DNA of 64,000 nt. Origin: Balneolaceae bacterium. GTDB lineage: Bacteria; Bacteroidota; Rhodothermia; Balneolales; Balneolaceae. The translations under genes and the position numbers were made by a program. The notes beneath the pieces are model-generated. The model had not been told where the DNA came from and did no database searches. It saw only the letters and a list, made by a program, of their open reading frames with translations. Positions 44,463-56,222 of this stretch are shown here, one piece after another; the stretch's first letter is position 1; each line of letters opens with the position of its first letter. The stretch lies in NCBI GenBank assembly GCA_034521445.1, contig JAXHMM010000003.1, forward strand, positions 248,001-312,000, in the 5' to 3' direction.

Positions 44463-44541
44463 AGTGGCTGCCAAACTTTGACAACCTGACCAGTTTGACC
44501 CCGAACTTTCGGGTGAAGCGTAAAAACGATTAGGAAAACCG
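44463..44541 (+). other. S10/spc junction, possible regulatory gap
   Basis: This 79-base gap separates the S10 and spc gene sets while other gaps here are 6-36 bases. It holds a small inverted repeat, CCCGAACTTTCGGG (44501-44514), and CAAACT...AGTTTG arms upstream. It could host an internal promoter or an r-protein binding site. I see no clear -33/-7 pair. Confidence 0.35.
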
Positions 44542-44910
44542 ATGGTACAGATTCAAACGAAACTAAATGTTGCTGACAACAGCGGTGCACGTGAGCTCAT
44601 GTGCATCAAGGTGCTGGGGGACTCCCGGCGGCGTTACGCCCGCATAGGCGACTTGATCTCCTGTTCGGTCAAAAACGCCATCCCGGGCGGCACCGTCAAG
44701 AAAGGCGAGGTCGTCAAGGCCGTGGTTGTCCGCACCAAAAAGGAGATCCGGCGCCGCGACGGCAGCTACATCCGATTTGACGAAAACGCCGCCGTCGTCA
44801 TCAACAAGGAGAACGAGCCTGTCGGCACCCGAATTTTCGGTCCGGTGGCCCGCGAGTTGCGCGAACGCAACTTCATGCGCATCGTCTCCCTGGCGCCCGA
44901 AGTACTTTAA
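44542..44910 (+). CDS. rplN: 50S ribosomal protein L14
   Basis: A 122-residue L14 at the subunit interface (bridge B8). [20 protein letters not shown] and [20 protein letters not shown] are highly conserved ends. Leader GATTAGGAAAACCGATG contains a weak TAGGA. First gene of the spc set. Confidence 0.98.
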   Translation: MVQIQTKLNVADNSGARELMCIKVLGDSRRRYARIGDLISCSVKNAIPGGTVKKGEVVKAVVVRTKKEIRRRDGSYIRFDENAAVVINKENEPVGTRIFGPVARELRERNFMRIVSLAPEVL

Positions 44911-44930
44911 CCTACAGATCTACCCGCATC

Positions 44931-45284
44931 ATGCCACGCAAGAAAAACCAAAGAAAGAAACTGCACGTTAAGAAAGGCGACCAGGTCAAGCTCATTGCCG
45001 GCAACGACAAAGGCCGCGAAGGCCGCGTGCTGGCGGTGTTCCCCAAGCGGGACCGCGTCCTGGTGGAGGGTATTAACATGCGTGTGCACCACGACAAGCC
45101 CACCCAGGAGAATCCCCAGGGAGGGCGCATCGAGCGTGAAATGGCGGTGCACATTTCCAACGTGATGGTAATCGACCCCACCACCGGCGAGCCCTCCCGC
45201 ATCGGCCGCAAGAAAATCGACGAGGGCGGCAAATCCCGATGGGTACGCTATGCCAAGAAGAGCGGCGAGATTATAGACCAATAA
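44931..45284 (+). CDS. rplX: 50S ribosomal protein L24
   Basis: A 117-residue L24 that starts 50S assembly. The KOW motif is visible as [20 protein letters not shown] (about 13-32). A basic N tail [13 protein letters not shown] and a C-terminal [19 protein letters not shown] follow the family. Confidence 0.97.
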   Translation: MPRKKNQRKKLHVKKGDQVKLIAGNDKGREGRVLAVFPKRDRVLVEGINMRVHHDKPTQENPQGGRIEREMAVHISNVMVIDPTTGEPSRIGRKKIDEGGKSRWVRYAKKSGEIIDQ

Positions 45285-45296
45285 TTGAATCACCCA

Positions 45297-45848
45297 ATGG
45301 CTGAAGCAAGACTACATACACTTTACAAGGACGAAATCATCGCGAAGCTTACCGAGGACTTCGACTACGAGAATCAAATGGCCGTGCCCCGGCTGGAGAA
45401 GATCGTGATCAACACCGGGGTGGGCGAGGCTGTGGAGAGCGAAAAGGTGCTCGACACCGTCACCGACAACCTGGCCCGCATCACCGGCCAGCGTCCCATG
45501 ATGACACGCTCCAAAAAGTCCATCTCCAATTTCAAACTCCGTGAGGGCATGCCCATCGGGGCCAAGGTGACGCTGCGCCAGCGCATCATGTTTGAATTCC
45601 TGGACCGCCTGATCAACCTGGCCCTGCCGCGGACCCGCGATTTCCAGGGCGTCCCCGACAGGAGCTTTGATGGAAGGGGCAACTACACGCTCGGCATCAA
45701 GGAACACACCATTTTTCCCGAAATCGACACGGACAACGTGGACAAGATCCACGGTCTGGACGTAACCTTCGTGACAAGCGCCGAAACCGATGAGGAGGCC
45801 TACGCCCTGCTCAAGTATTTCGGAATGCCTTTTGTCAAACGGAACTAA
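45297..45848 (+). CDS. rplE: 50S ribosomal protein L5
   Basis: A 183-residue L5 that binds 5S rRNA and the P-site t[23 protein letters not shown] and [19 protein letters not shown] are diagnostic. I chose the ATG at 45297; a TTG at 45285, directly after the rplX stop, is in frame but less likely. Confidence 0.97.
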   Translation: MAEARLHTLYKDEIIAKLTEDFDYENQMAVPRLEKIVINTGVGEAVESEKVLDTVTDNLARITGQRPMMTRSKKSISNFKLREGMPIGAKVTLRQRIMFEFLDRLINLALPRTRDFQGVPDRSFDGRGNYTLGIKEHTIFPEIDTDNVDKIHGLDVTFVTSAETDEEAYALLKYFGMPFVKRN

Positions 45849-45868
45849 CACACAAGCAACGCACTGTT

Positions 45869-46138
45869 ATGGCTAAGAAAGCTTGGATCGCACGCAACGA
45901 GAAGCGCAAGAAAACGGTCAAGAAATACGCCGAGAAGCGCCGCAAGCTCAAGGAGGAAGGCAAGTGGGAAGAGCTGCAGAAGCTCCCTCGTGACGCCAGC
46001 CCCACGCGGGTGAACAACCGCTGCAGCCTCACAGGCCGTTCCCGCGGTTACATCCGCAAGTACGGCGTCTCGCGCATCAAGTTCCGCGAGCTCGCCCTGG
46101 ACGGCAAGATTCCCGGCGTACGAAAAGCCAGCTGGTAA
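45869..46138 (+). CDS. rpsN: 30S ribosomal protein S14, zinc-free (C-) form
   Basis: An 89-residue S14. The C-terminal [20 protein letters not shown] and the ending KASW identify it. The length and the absence of CxxC pairs (only one Cys, in NRCSLTG) mark the zinc-independent long form. Leader CACTGTTATG. Confidence 0.97.
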   Translation: MAKKAWIARNEKRKKTVKKYAEKRRKLKEEGKWEELQKLPRDASPTRVNNRCSLTGRSRGYIRKYGVSRIKFRELALDGKIPGVRKASW

Positions 46139-46156
46139 CTACCCAATAAACGCATC

Positions 46157-46549
46157 ATGTTTGATCCCATATCCGATTACCTGACCCGTATCCGCAACGC
46201 CCAGCAGGCCGGCCACCGACGTGTGGACATACCCGCTTCCAAACTGAAGCGGGCCATGACCAAGATCCTGCTGGACAAGGGGTACATCAACAAATACATC
46301 AACATAGACGACGGCAAGCAGGGTGTTCTCCGGCTCTTCCTGAAGTACGATTCCTACGGGAAGCCGGTGATCAAGGACCTGAAGCGCCGCTCCAAGCCGG
46401 GCCTGCGCGAGTACCGCAGTTCCAACGAGATACCCCGTGCCCTCAACGGGCTCGGTATCGTCATCATGTCGACCTCCAGGGGCGTCATGACCGACAAGGA
46501 GGCCCGCAAGCTGAGTGTGGGCGGCGAAGTACTGTGCACTGTCTACTAA
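46157..46549 (+). CDS. rpsH: 30S ribosomal protein S8
   Basis: A 130-residue S8, primary 16S binder and, in E. coli, the spc-operon repressor. MFDPISDYLTRIRNAQQAGH and MSTSRGVMTDKEARKLSVGG (the STSRG loop) are intact. No S8-like mRNA target was identified near rplE. Confidence 0.97.
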   Translation: MFDPISDYLTRIRNAQQAGHRRVDIPASKLKRAMTKILLDKGYINKYINIDDGKQGVLRLFLKYDSYGKPVIKDLKRRSKPGLREYRSSNEIPRALNGLGIVIMSTSRGVMTDKEARKLSVGGEVLCTVY

Positions 46550-46565
46550 CCAAGCCTTTAGAATT

Positions 46566-47123
46566 ATGTCTCGTATCGGAAAACAGCCGATTGAATTGAA
46601 GGATAACGTGAAGTTCAGCATTGATGGCGACAATGTGGTCACCATCAAGGGTGATAAGGGGACCGACACCATCAAGGTGCATCCCAGCATCACCGTCAAG
46701 CAGAACGACCACGAGATCCTGGTAACTCGGAACTCCGAGGAGAAGCTGGACCGCTCCCTTCACGGGCTGACACGCTCGCTCATCGACAACATGGTGACCG
46801 GCGTGACGGAAGGCTACAAGAAGGAACTGGAAATCATTGGCGTGGGCTACCGCGCTTCCCTCAGCGGCGACGTACTGGAGCTGACCCTGGGATATTCCCA
46901 TCCCATCTACTTCGTACCGCCCGAGGACGTCGACATTGAGGTGGATACCAAAACGAAGAAGAACCCGATGCTCATCGTCTCCGGTATCAACAAGGAGCTG
47001 GTGGGACAGGTTGCGGCCAAGATCCGATCGTTGCGTCCCCCGGAGCCCTATAAAGGTAAGGGCATCCGCTACGTGGACGAATGGGTACGCCGCAAAGCCG
47101 GTAAATCCGCCGCCAAAGCCTAA
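46566..47123 (+). CDS. rplF: 50S ribosomal protein L6
   Basis: A 185-residue L6 near the sarcin-ricin loop. MSRIGKQPIELKDNVKFSID opens it and EPYKGKGIRYVDEWVRRKAG is the conserved C end. I chose the ATG at 46566 (leader GAATTATG); the frame is open 17 codons upstream into rpsH. Confidence 0.97.
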   Translation: MSRIGKQPIELKDNVKFSIDGDNVVTIKGDKGTDTIKVHPSITVKQNDHEILVTRNSEEKLDRSLHGLTRSLIDNMVTGVTEGYKKELEIIGVGYRASLSGDVLELTLGYSHPIYFVPPEDVDIEVDTKTKKNPMLIVSGINKELVGQVAAKIRSLRPPEPYKGKGIRYVDEWVRRKAGKSAAKA

Positions 47124-47135
47124 CAGATACGCATT

Positions 47136-47504
47136 ATGAATAAGAACCAAGTTAAGAATCAACGCAGAGCCAGAATCAAGCGGCGCATCCGGTCGACCAT
47201 CAAAGGTACGGCCGACCGCCCCCGGCTCACCGTGTACAAAAGCAGCAAGCACCTGTACGCCCAGCTGGTCAACGACCGCCTGGGACATACCCTGGCCTCC
47301 TCCTCCACGGTCTCCAACGACCTCTCGGGGGAGCTGACGGGTAAGACCAAATCCGAGGCCGCCAAACTGGTGGGCGACGATCTCGCCGCCAAGGCGAAGG
47401 AGAAAGGCATCGACAAGGTGGTTTTCGACCGCAGCGGCTACCGCTACCACGGGGTGGTCAAGGCGCTGGCCGAAGGCGCCCGTGAAGCTGGACTAGACTT
47501 TTAA
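47136..47504 (+). CDS. rplR: 50S ribosomal protein L18
   Basis: A 122-residue L18 that brings 5S rRNA to the large subunit. [20 protein letters not shown] and [20 protein letters not shown] are characteristic. Leader GCATTATG, 12 bases after rplF. Confidence 0.97.
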   Translation: MNKNQVKNQRRARIKRRIRSTIKGTADRPRLTVYKSSKHLYAQLVNDRLGHTLASSSTVSNDLSGELTGKTKSEAAKLVGDDLAAKAKEKGIDKVVFDRSGYRYHGVVKALAEGAREAGLDF

Positions 47505-47517
47505 AACAGACGCTATT

Positions 47518-48042
47518 ATGCCTAAAGTAAGAAGACGACATAACATCAAACCCGGCAACCTCAACCTCGAGGAGAAGCTGGTGCACATCAACCGCGTCTC
47601 CAAGGTGGTAAAGGGAGGGCGCCGCTTCAGCTTTAATGCCATCGTGGTGGTCGGCAACAAGGACGGGGTCGTGGGACACGGCCTCGGCAAGGCCAACGAG
47701 GTCTCCGACGCCATCCAGAAGGGCTTTGACAATGCCAAGAAGAACCTGATCAAGGTGCCCATGACCCGTACCGGGAGCATCTATCACAGCATCACCGGCA
47801 AGGAGGGCGCCGGCGAGGTGCTGCTTCGCCCCGCCTCCGACGGTACCGGCGTGATCGCCGGCGGACCGGTGAAGGCGCTGCTGGATATCGCGGGCATTAC
47901 CAACATTCTCACCAAGTCCACCGGCTCGTCCAACCCGCACAACATGGTGAAGGCCACCTACAACGCCCTCAAAAACCTGACCGACCCCGTGGAAGTGGCC
48001 GAACGACGCGGCATCCCGGTGGAGAAGGTTTTCGAAGGCTAG
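47518..48042 (+). CDS. rpsE: 30S ribosomal protein S5
   Basis: A 174-residue S5, a fidelity protein at the mRNA entry channel. [20 protein letters not shown] and [20 protein letters not shown] are conserved. The following gene is rplO after only 34 bases, where rpmD (L30) stands in many bacteria. Confidence 0.97.
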   Translation: MPKVRRRHNIKPGNLNLEEKLVHINRVSKVVKGGRRFSFNAIVVVGNKDGVVGHGLGKANEVSDAIQKGFDNAKKNLIKVPMTRTGSIYHSITGKEGAGEVLLRPASDGTGVIAGGPVKALLDIAGITNILTKSTGSSNPHNMVKATYNALKNLTDPVEVAERRGIPVEKVFEG

Positions 48043-48076
48043 GAAATATTCAAGGAACAGACTAAAGCACGAAACC

Positions 48077-48541
48077 ATGGCTATCGATTTAAGCAACCTC
48101 GACGCCCCCAAGCCCAACCAGAAGAACAAGAAACGCATCGGGCGCGGACAGGGCACCGGCAAGGGCGGCCACACGGTCGGCCGCGGCCACAACGGCCAGC
48201 GGGCCCGCAGCGGGTTCAAGGTGCGGTTCTGGTTCGAAGGGGGACAGATGCCCCTGCAGCGCCGCATTCCCAAATTCGGTTTCATCAACCGCTTTCGCAC
48301 CGAGTATGTCCCCCTGAACGTGGACCGGCTCGCGGCACTTCTCGAGGAGGGACGCCTGGGCGAGACGGTCACCATCGAAAACCTTAGGGAATCCGGCTTC
48401 CTCGCCAAGGATGAGCTGGTCAAGCTCCTGGGAGACGGTGAGATCGACGCCAAAGTGGACATCGAGGTCCACGCCTGCAGCGATTCAGCCCGAAAAAAAG
48501 TAGAAGAAGCCGGCGGTAGCGTAACCGTTACGGAAGACTGA
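48077..48541 (+). CDS. rplO: 50S ribosomal protein L15
   Basis: A 154-residue L15, a late assembly protein. KRIGRGQGTGKGGHTVGRGH and the RSGFKVRFWFEGGQMPLQRR region, which includes the RIPKFGF hallmark, are visible. The C-terminal half is the typical L18e-like fold, ending in acidic VTVTED. Confidence 0.97.
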   Translation: MAIDLSNLDAPKPNQKNKKRIGRGQGTGKGGHTVGRGHNGQRARSGFKVRFWFEGGQMPLQRRIPKFGFINRFRTEYVPLNVDRLAALLEEGRLGETVTIENLRESGFLAKDELVKLLGDGEIDAKVDIEVHACSDSARKKVEEAGGSVTVTED

Positions 48542-48577
48542 ACGCCACGCAAAACCAACCACTGACCAGACGCTCAG

Positions 48578-49885
48578 ATGAGTCTCGTACAGAATTTCAG
48601 GAACATATTTAAGATTGAGGAGCTCAAGAACCGCATCCTCTATGTGGTCGGCATCCTGATGATCTACCGCATCGGCAGCTACGTGACCCTGCCGGGCATC
48701 GACGCCTCCCAGCTGGTCCAGCAGACCGGCAACGCATCCAGTCTCCTGGGACTGTTTGACATGTTTGTGGGGGGCGCCTTCTCGCGGGCCGGCGTCTTCG
48801 CCCTGGGCATCATGCCCTACATTACCGCCGCCATTATCATCCAGCTCATGGGCGCGGTGGTACCCTATTTCCAGAAGCTTCAGCGCGAAGGGGAGGAGGG
48901 CAAGCGCAAGATCAACCGTCTGACCCGCTACGGAACCGTAGGTATTACGGCCGTGCAGGCAGTAGGCTTCGCCATCAACCTGATGGCCACCTCCCCCAAC
49001 GCCGTGGTAGTAAGCACTTTTACCTTCGTGATGACCTCTGTGATTATTCTCACGGCGGGCACCACCTTCGTGATGTGGCTGGGCGAGCGCATCACCGAGC
49101 GGGGCATAGGCAACGGGATTTCCATCCTGATCATGATCGGGATCATCGCCGCACTGCCGGTCAACTTCTACAACGAGATCACCACCAAGGGCAACATGGT
49201 GATCGTGCTGATTGAGGTGGCCGCCCTGGTCATCGTGATCGCCGGTTGCGTGCTGTTGACGCAGGGCGTGCGCAAGATTCCCGTGCAGTACGCCAAGCGG
49301 GTGGTCGGCCGAAAGGTATACGGCGGCACCACCCAGTACCTGCCGCTGAAAGTGAACTCGGCCGGCGTGATGCCCATCATCTTCGCGCAATCCATCATGT
49401 TTATTCCCAGCACCGTCGCGACCTTTTTCCCCGACAATGAGACGGTGCAGTGGCTGACGGCCTGGTCGAGCGACTTCACGGGCATCACCTACTCGATTAT
49501 CTTCTTTTTCATCTGCATGTTCTTCACCTATTTCTACACGGCCATCGCCATCAACCCGAAAGAGATGGCCGACACCATGAAACGCCAGGGCGGATTTATC
49601 CCCGGCGTACGGCCCGGCAAGCAGACCGTCGAGTTTATTGACAACATCCTGACCAAGGTCACCCTGCCCGGCGCCATCTTTCTGAGCTTCGTGGCCATCC
49701 TGCCCGCCTTCGCGGCGCGGCTGGGCGTCACACCCGGGTTTTCCATGTTCTACGGCGGGACCAGCCTGCTCATTATTGTGGGCGTCGCGCTGGACACGCT
49801 CCAGCAGATTGAAAGCCACCTCATGATGCGTCACTACGACGGCTTCATGAAGACGGGCAAAATGAAAGGACGGCGCCGTTCCTGA
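48578..49885 (+). CDS. secY: Protein translocase subunit SecY
   Basis: A 435-residue SecY, the channel of the Sec translocase, with ten predicted membrane helices. NRILYVVGILMIYRIGSYVT (helix 1), the plug-proximal GIMPYITAAIIIQLMGAVVP, GNGISILIM and the cytoplasmic QGGFIPGVRPGKQT loop are all canonical. Its TGA overlaps the map ATG (TGATG), so the two are coupled. Confidence 0.98.
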   Translation: MSLVQNFRNIFKIEELKNRILYVVGILMIYRIGSYVTLPGIDASQLVQQTGNASSLLGLFDMFVGGAFSRAGVFALGIMPYITAAIIIQLMGAVVPYFQKLQREGEEGKRKINRLTRYGTVGITAVQAVGFAINLMATSPNAVVVSTFTFVMTSVIILTAGTTFVMWLGERITERGIGNGISILIMIGIIAALPVNFYNEITTKGNMVIVLIEVAALVIVIAGCVLLTQGVRKIPVQYAKRVVGRKVYGGTTQYLPLKVNSAGVMPIIFAQSIMFIPSTVATFFPDNETVQWLTAWSSDFTGITYSIIFFFICMFFTYFYTAIAINPKEMADTMKRQGGFIPGVRPGKQTVEFIDNILTKVTLPGAIFLSFVAILPAFAARLGVTPGFSMFYGGTSLLIIVGVALDTLQQIESHLMMRHYDGFMKTGKMKGRRRS

Positions 49886-50700
49886 TGATCTACCTCAAGA
49901 GCGAATCGGAAATAGAGAAGATGCGCGAGAGCGCGCTGATCGTCTCCCGCACCCTGGGCCTCGTGGCCAGGTATATTGAGCCGGGAGTGAGTACCGCGCG
50001 CCTGAACGGCATCGCCGAGGAGTTCATCGAAGGGGAGGGCGGAGAGCCCGTGTTCAAGGGCTACGGTCCGAAAGGCAATCCCTTCCCGGCCGCGCTCTGC
50101 ATCTCCATTAACGAGGAGGTGGTGCACGGCATCCCCAGCGAGGACCGCGTGCTGGACGAAGGAGATATCGTTTCGGTTGACTGCGGCGTCGTCAAGAACG
50201 GCTACGTGGGCGATCACGCCTACACTTTCCCGGTAGGGGAGGTGGACGAGGAGAGTCGGCGGCTGCTTCAGGTTACCCGGGAGTCGCTGGAGAAAGCCAT
50301 TGATCAGGCTGTTCACGGCAACCGGGTGGGAGACATCTCCCATGCGGTGCAGAGCCACTGCGAAGACGCCGGTTTCGGGGTGGTGCGCGACCTGGTGGGA
50401 CACGGGCTGGGACGCTCGCTGCACGAGGATCCCTCCGTGCCCAACTTTGGGCGAAAGGGCCGCGGCGAACGCCTGCGAAGCGGCATGACCCTCGCCATTG
50501 AGCCCATGATTACTGCGGGCTCCTGGAAGGTGCGTACCCTGGAGGACGGATGGACGGTGGTGACTGCCGACGGAAGCCGTGCGGCGCACTTTGAGCACGA
50601 CGTGGTCATACGCGATGGGGAGGCTGATATTTTGAGTACTTTTGATTATATTGACGGGATAGCCAAAAGACGAATTAACACCGAGATAGCCAATGGCTAA
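49885..50700 (+). CDS. map: Methionine aminopeptidase, type I
   Basis: A 271-residue enzyme that removes initiator Met at the ribosome. The five metal ligands are visible: two Asp in [18 protein letters not shown], His in [18 protein letters not shown], Glu in MTLAIEPMI and Glu in [10 protein letters not shown]. Slightly longer than the usual ~255 through its C-terminal tail. It overlaps secY by one base and infA by eight. Confidence 0.96.
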   Translation: MIYLKSESEIEKMRESALIVSRTLGLVARYIEPGVSTARLNGIAEEFIEGEGGEPVFKGYGPKGNPFPAALCISINEEVVHGIPSEDRVLDEGDIVSVDCGVVKNGYVGDHAYTFPVGEVDEESRRLLQVTRESLEKAIDQAVHGNRVGDISHAVQSHCEDAGFGVVRDLVGHGLGRSLHEDPSVPNFGRKGRGERLRSGMTLAIEPMITAGSWKVRTLEDGWTVVTADGSRAAHFEHDVVIRDGEADILSTFDYIDGIAKRRINTEIANG

Positions 50701-50911
50701 AGAAGAGCCAATTAAACAGGACGGCGAAATTGTAGAGGCTCTGCCCAACGCACAGTTTCGGGTGGAGCTGGACAACGGCCACAAGATCCTGGCCCATGTG
50801 TCCGGCAAAATGAGAATGCACTATATCAAAATACTCCCAGGCGACCGTGTCGCCGTGGAGATGTCTCCCTACGACCTGAGCAAAGGTCGCATTACATACC
50901 GCTATAAATAA
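50693..50911 (+). CDS. infA: Translation initiation factor IF-1
   Basis: A 72-residue IF-1, an OB-fold protein that blocks the A site during initiation. [20 protein letters not shown] and [12 protein letters not shown] match the family exactly in length. The ATG lies inside the last codons of map (AATGGCTAA), an eight-base overlap. Confidence 0.98.
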   Translation: MAKEEPIKQDGEIVEALPNAQFRVELDNGHKILAHVSGKMRMHYIKILPGDRVAVEMSPYDLSKGRITYRYK

Positions 50912-50937
50912 ATACCAAGTTAAAACAACTGCATGTT

Positions 50938-51054
50938 ATGAAGACCAAGTCTTCCGTAAAGAAAAGAAGTCCCGACGACAAGATCGTACGTCGCCACGGA
51001 CGCGTATATGTTATCAATAAGAAGAATCCTCGCCATAAGCAGCGGCAAGGATAA
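50938..51054 (+). CDS. rpmJ: 50S ribosomal protein L36, zinc-free form
   Basis: A 38-residue L36 reading [20 protein letters not shown] and ending NPRHKQRQG. The Cys residues of the zinc ribbon are replaced (SPDD in place of CxxC, N in place of the third Cys), so this is the C- form. Found by reading the gap between infA and rpsM. Leader CATGTTATG. Confidence 0.97.
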   Translation: MKTKSSVKKRSPDDKIVRRHGRVYVINKKNPRHKQRQG

Positions 51055-51072
51055 GAAAGCAAACAAAGCTCT

Positions 51073-51453
51073 ATGGCAAGAATAGCTGGAATTGACTTAC
51101 CTAAGGAGAAGCGCGGCGAAATCGGCCTGACCTATATTTTCGGCATAGGCCGCTCCACCGCCCAGGACATCCTTGACGACCTGGATATTGACCGGGGCAC
51201 CAAGGTAAAGGACTGGACGGATGATCAGGTGTCCGCCCTGCGCAGTATAATTGACGCCGAATACAAAGTGGAAGGCTCCCTGCGCACGGAGGTCAACCAG
51301 AACATTCGCCGTCTTATTGAGATCGGTTCCTATCGCGGGAACCGTCACCGCAAGGGCCTGCCGGTGCGCGGACAGCGCACGCGGACCAACGCCCGGACAC
51401 GGAAAGGCAAGCGCCGCACCGTTGCGGGCAAGAAGACAGCTCCTAAAAAATAA
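51073..51453 (+). CDS. rpsM: 30S ribosomal protein S13
   Basis: A 126-residue S13 at the head-50S bridge. [20 protein letters not shown] and the C-terminal [20 protein letters not shown] that contacts P-site tRNA are intact. First gene of the alpha set, 18 bases after rpmJ. Confidence 0.98.
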   Translation: MARIAGIDLPKEKRGEIGLTYIFGIGRSTAQDILDDLDIDRGTKVKDWTDDQVSALRSIIDAEYKVEGSLRTEVNQNIRRLIEIGSYRGNRHRKGLPVRGQRTRTNARTRKGKRRTVAGKKTAPKK

Positions 51454-51470
51454 CAGACCCGAGATTATAA

Positions 51471-51878
51471 ATGGCTAAAAGAGAACGTAAAAGTGCAGAT
51501 TCCTCCAAGAAGAAACGGAGGAAACAGCTCTCCGATCCCAACGGGATGGTCTTTATCAAGGCCACCTTCAACAATGTGCTGGTGACCATCACCGATGCGA
51601 ACGGCAACGCCCTGTCATGGTCGTCCGCCGGCAAGGAGGGCTTCAAGGGATCGCGCAAGAACACCCCATACGCCGCACAAATGAGTGCGGGGACGGCGGC
51701 CACCGCCGCTTACGAAATGGGGCTTCGCCGCGTGGAGGTATTCGTCAAGGGACCCGGATCGGGCCGCGAGGCAGCCATCCGCGCCCTGGCATCCAGCGGT
51801 CTGGAGGTTACCACCATCAAGGACCGAACGCCGATACCCCACAACGGCTGCCGCCCGCCGAAACGCAGAAGAGTATAA
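51471..51878 (+). CDS. rpsK: 30S ribosomal protein S11
   Basis: A 135-residue S11 on the 30S platform beside the anti-Shine-Dalgarno helix. [20 protein letters not shown] and the end [16 protein letters not shown] are conserved. The N tail is lysine-rich ([17 protein letters not shown]). Confidence 0.98.
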   Translation: MAKRERKSADSSKKKRRKQLSDPNGMVFIKATFNNVLVTITDANGNALSWSSAGKEGFKGSRKNTPYAAQMSAGTAATAAYEMGLRRVEVFVKGPGSGREAAIRALASSGLEVTTIKDRTPIPHNGCRPPKRRRV

Positions 51879-51899
51879 CCGAGTCAGCAGACACCAGAC

Positions 51900-52505
51900 A
51901 TGGCACGATACAGAGGACCCAAACAGAAGAAAGCCCGACGCTTCCGGGAGCCGATTTTCGGCCCCAGCAAGGCACTCGAGCGTAAACCCTACGGCCCCGG
52001 ACAGCACGGCCGTTCGCGCTACTCCCGCAAGTCGGAGTACGCCATCCAACTCGAAGAGAAGCAGAAGGCCAAGTACACCTACGGGCTGCTGGAGAAGCAG
52101 TTTTCGAATCTTTTTGACAAAGCCAGCGCCAAGGACGGCGTGACCGGCGAAATTCTCCTGCAATACCTGGAAGGACGCCTGGACAATACGGTCTTTCGCC
52201 TGGGACTGGCCAGCACGCGCCGCCAGGCCCGCCAGCTTGTCAGCCACAAGCACATGGTGGTCAACGGTGAGGTTGTCAACATACCCAGTTACGCGCTGAA
52301 GCCGGGCGACGTCGTTTCGGTACGTCCCAAATCGCGCAATCTGGAAGTGATAGAGGACTCCCTTCAGCATGCGCCTACCAGCAAGTACAAGTGGCTGGAG
52401 ATCGACAAGAAATCCAAGACGGGTAAGTTTCTCAATTACCCTTCCCTGGAGGAGATCCCCGAGAACATCAACGTACAGCTCATCGTCGAGCTTTACTCCA
52501 AGTAA
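51900..52505 (+). CDS. rpsD: 30S ribosomal protein S4
   Basis: A 201-residue S4, assembly initiator and fidelity protein. The S4 RNA-binding fold is seen as [20 protein letters not shown] followed by [19 protein letters not shown]. The N-terminal zinc cysteines of some species are absent. In E. coli S4 represses the alpha operon. Confidence 0.98.
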   Translation: MARYRGPKQKKARRFREPIFGPSKALERKPYGPGQHGRSRYSRKSEYAIQLEEKQKAKYTYGLLEKQFSNLFDKASAKDGVTGEILLQYLEGRLDNTVFRLGLASTRRQARQLVSHKHMVVNGEVVNIPSYALKPGDVVSVRPKSRNLEVIEDSLQHAPTSKYKWLEIDKKSKTGKFLNYPSLEEIPENINVQLIVELYSK

Positions 52506-52535
52506 TTGTAACCAGCAAGCTACTACGCTTCTATT

Positions 52536-53513
52536 ATGAGCAACTACAGCATACAAATGCCTGAAGCGCTTCAGGTGGAAGAATCCAGCGATAATTTCGG
52601 TACCTTCGTACTGCAGCCGCTGGAGCGTGGATTCGGCGTGACCATCGGCAACTCCTTCCGCCGCATCCTTCTCTCCTCTCTCCCCGGCATTGCCATCAAC
52701 GCCATTAAGATTAACGGCGTGGAGCACGAGTATTCCAGCATCAAGGGGGTCAAGGAGGACGTCTACGAAATCATCCTGAACCTTAAGGAGATCCGCTTCA
52801 AACAGCTCGAGCAGAGCAGCGGCGTCGTCCACCTGACCAAGAAAGGGGAGGGCGTGCTGACCGCCGGTGACATTGCCGAAACGACGGCCGATTACGAGGT
52901 CCTGAACCCGGACCAGCTCATCGCGACCATGTCCGAGGACGCCGAGATCGAAATGGAACTTCGCGTGGGACGCGGGCGCGGCTACGTGCCCTCCGAGGAG
53001 CAGGACATCGATACCGAGGACGATGTGACCCTTATCCCCATCGACGCCATTTATACGCCGATCAAGCAGGTTAAATACGACGTGGACAATGTGCGCGTGG
53101 GACAGCGGACCGATTACGAGAAACTGACCGTGCATGTGACCACCGACGGTTCGGTGAACGCCAAGGAGGCGCTCACCATCGCGGGCAAAATCCTGAAGGA
53201 ACACATCGAGAAATTCATTACCGAAAAGATCGACGAGCCCTTCACCCAGGAAGAGGAGGAGGTCGATGCGGAGAAACAGCGCATCGCCAACCTGCTGAAA
53301 ACCAGCATAGAAGACCTCAATCTGAGCGTGCGGGCCTACAACTGCCTGAAATCCGCCAACATCAACACCATCGGGGAGCTGGTCTCCCGCGACGAGCAGG
53401 ACCTGCTGAAGTTTCGCAACTTCGGCAAAAAGTCTCTGGCGGAGCTGGTGGAAGTCATCGAGGACAAGAACCTCCACTTCGGCATGGACGTCTCGAAATA
53501 CCTGGATACGTAA
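52536..53513 (+). CDS. rpoA: RNA polymerase subunit alpha
   Basis: A 325-residue alpha subunit. The NTD assembly region LEPLERGFGVTIGNSFRRIL reads QPLERGFGVTIGNSFRRIL here. The CTD (about 250-325) has IEDLNLSVRAYNCLKSANIN and DLLKFRNFGKKSLAELVEVI, which bind UP elements and activators. An acidic linker (QEEEEVDAEKQ) joins them. Leader TCTATTATG. Confidence 0.98.
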   Translation: MSNYSIQMPEALQVEESSDNFGTFVLQPLERGFGVTIGNSFRRILLSSLPGIAINAIKINGVEHEYSSIKGVKEDVYEIILNLKEIRFKQLEQSSGVVHLTKKGEGVLTAGDIAETTADYEVLNPDQLIATMSEDAEIEMELRVGRGRGYVPSEEQDIDTEDDVTLIPIDAIYTPIKQVKYDVDNVRVGQRTDYEKLTVHVTTDGSVNAKEALTIAGKILKEHIEKFITEKIDEPFTQEEEEVDAEKQRIANLLKTSIEDLNLSVRAYNCLKSANINTIGELVSRDEQDLLKFRNFGKKSLAELVEVIEDKNLHFGMDVSKYLDT

Positions 53514-53536
53514 TATTCTAAAGATTTAGCCAAGCC

Positions 53537-54007
53537 ATGCGTCATCTGATTAAAGGAAGAAAACTGGGCCGCACGCCCTCCCACAGGAAAGCTACACTGA
53601 GCGCCCTGTCGGTGGCCCTGATCAAGCAGCACCGTATCAAGACCACGGTGCCCAAGGCCAAGGAGCTTCGCACCTTTGTGGAGCCCCTCATCACCAAGGC
53701 CAAGGAGGACACCACCCACAACCGCCGCCAGGTCTTTTCCAAACTGAAAGACAAGCAGGCGGTCACCCATCTTTTCGATGAAGTGGCCCAGAAGGCCATG
53801 GACCGTCCCGGCGGATACACCCGGGTGATCAAGCTGGGCTACCGCTCCGGCGACAATGCGCATATGGCCGTCATCGAGCTGGTCGACTACAACGACATCA
53901 AGCCCGAGGACAGCAAGAAAACAAGTCGCACGCGTCGGGCAGGCAAGTCGAAAAAGACCACCTCAGCATCGCCTGACAGCGGCGGAGAGGAAGCTTCCGA
54001 GGGGTAG
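53537..54007 (+). CDS. rplQ: 50S ribosomal protein L17
   Basis: A 156-residue L17. [20 protein letters not shown] and the [20 protein letters not shown] core are typical. The C-terminal ~35 residues ([19 protein letters not shown] onward) are a low-complexity Lys/Ser/Thr tail beyond the usual ~120-residue protein. Last gene of the cluster, 272 bases before 16S. Confidence 0.97.
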   Translation: MRHLIKGRKLGRTPSHRKATLSALSVALIKQHRIKTTVPKAKELRTFVEPLITKAKEDTTHNRRQVFSKLKDKQAVTHLFDEVAQKAMDRPGGYTRVIKLGYRSGDNAHMAVIELVDYNDIKPEDSKKTSRTRRAGKSKKTTSASPDSGGEEASEG

Positions 54008-54095
54008 TTCAGGGTACCTTTTTCCCCGCCGCGCAGGAGCTTTTTCCCAGCGGCCGAATCCCTGCCATTTCTTAACGATTATTTTACGCTTTCTT

Positions 54096-54126
54096 TTGGA
54101 TAAGGTAACATTATGCCTTATCATTG
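54096..54126 (+). promoter_or_regulatory. Candidate rRNA promoter
   Basis: TTG (54096-54098), 20-base spacer, TATCATTG (54119-54126), within the repeated block CCTTATCATTG also found before rpsL. It lies about 150 bases before the mature 16S start and just upstream of the boxA-like site. Confidence 0.6.
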
Positions 54127-54154
54127 TGCCGCTCCTGAAGCAGGGAGCAACACC

Positions 54155-54175
54155 GTTCTTTGACATGCTGGAATA
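54155..54175 (+). promoter_or_regulatory. boxA-like antitermination site in the 16S leader
   Basis: GTTCTTTGACATGCTGGAATA resembles boxA elements bound by NusB/S10 (the first 20 bases are the conserved part). A near copy with the same spacing stands before 23S at 56223-56243, as expected for rRNA antitermination in both halves of the operon. Confidence 0.65.
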
Positions 54176-54279
54176 CAGAGACGATCGCACGTCGAGCCCT
54201 TGTCATCCCGACAATAGTTGGGAGCGACATAGGAAAACGTTACGGGCTGGGTTCAACACTCTATATTAAGGTGTACTCT

Positions 54280-55819
<1,540 letters not shown>

Positions 55820-55919
55820 TTGAGGGAGAACCGGCCCGTAGCGGCTCGTCGTGTGATCGTCTGTGTATTCCAGCCAGGCCGGCCTGCCGGCCCCAAACCG
55901 GTGGTTCCCCCACGTATTT

Positions 55920-55994
<75 letters not shown>

Positions 55995-56042
55995 CTCGGC
56001 CGGCCGCCCCCCCGGGGGCGTCCGGCCAGCCGGGGCGCCCCT

Positions 56043-56116
56043 GGGGCTATAGCTCAGTTGGCTAGAGCACCTGCTTTGCAAGCAGGGGGTCGTCGGTTCG
56101 AATCCGACTAGCTCCA
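56043..56116 (+). tRNA. tRNA-Ala (TGC)
   Basis: A 74-base tRNA. Acceptor GGGGCTA (56043-56049) pairs with TAGCTCC (56109-56115) with one G-U. The anticodon arm CCTGC-TTTGCAA-GCAGG gives TGC. The Ile-Ala order in the spacer is the common bacterial arrangement. Confidence 0.96.
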
Positions 56117-56222
56117 CAGGTAGGCCGCCCGGGGGTGTTTGTTGGTTGTTGATGTGTTGCGCGCCGATGTTTAGGGCGGGATCTCCCTTGGGAGCTCCCG
56201 CCCGGAGCATCCGTGCTCCGGT

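Noticed and set aside
45285-45296. TTG at 45285 as the rplE start
   Set aside because: An ATG four codons later gives the usual L5 N terminus.
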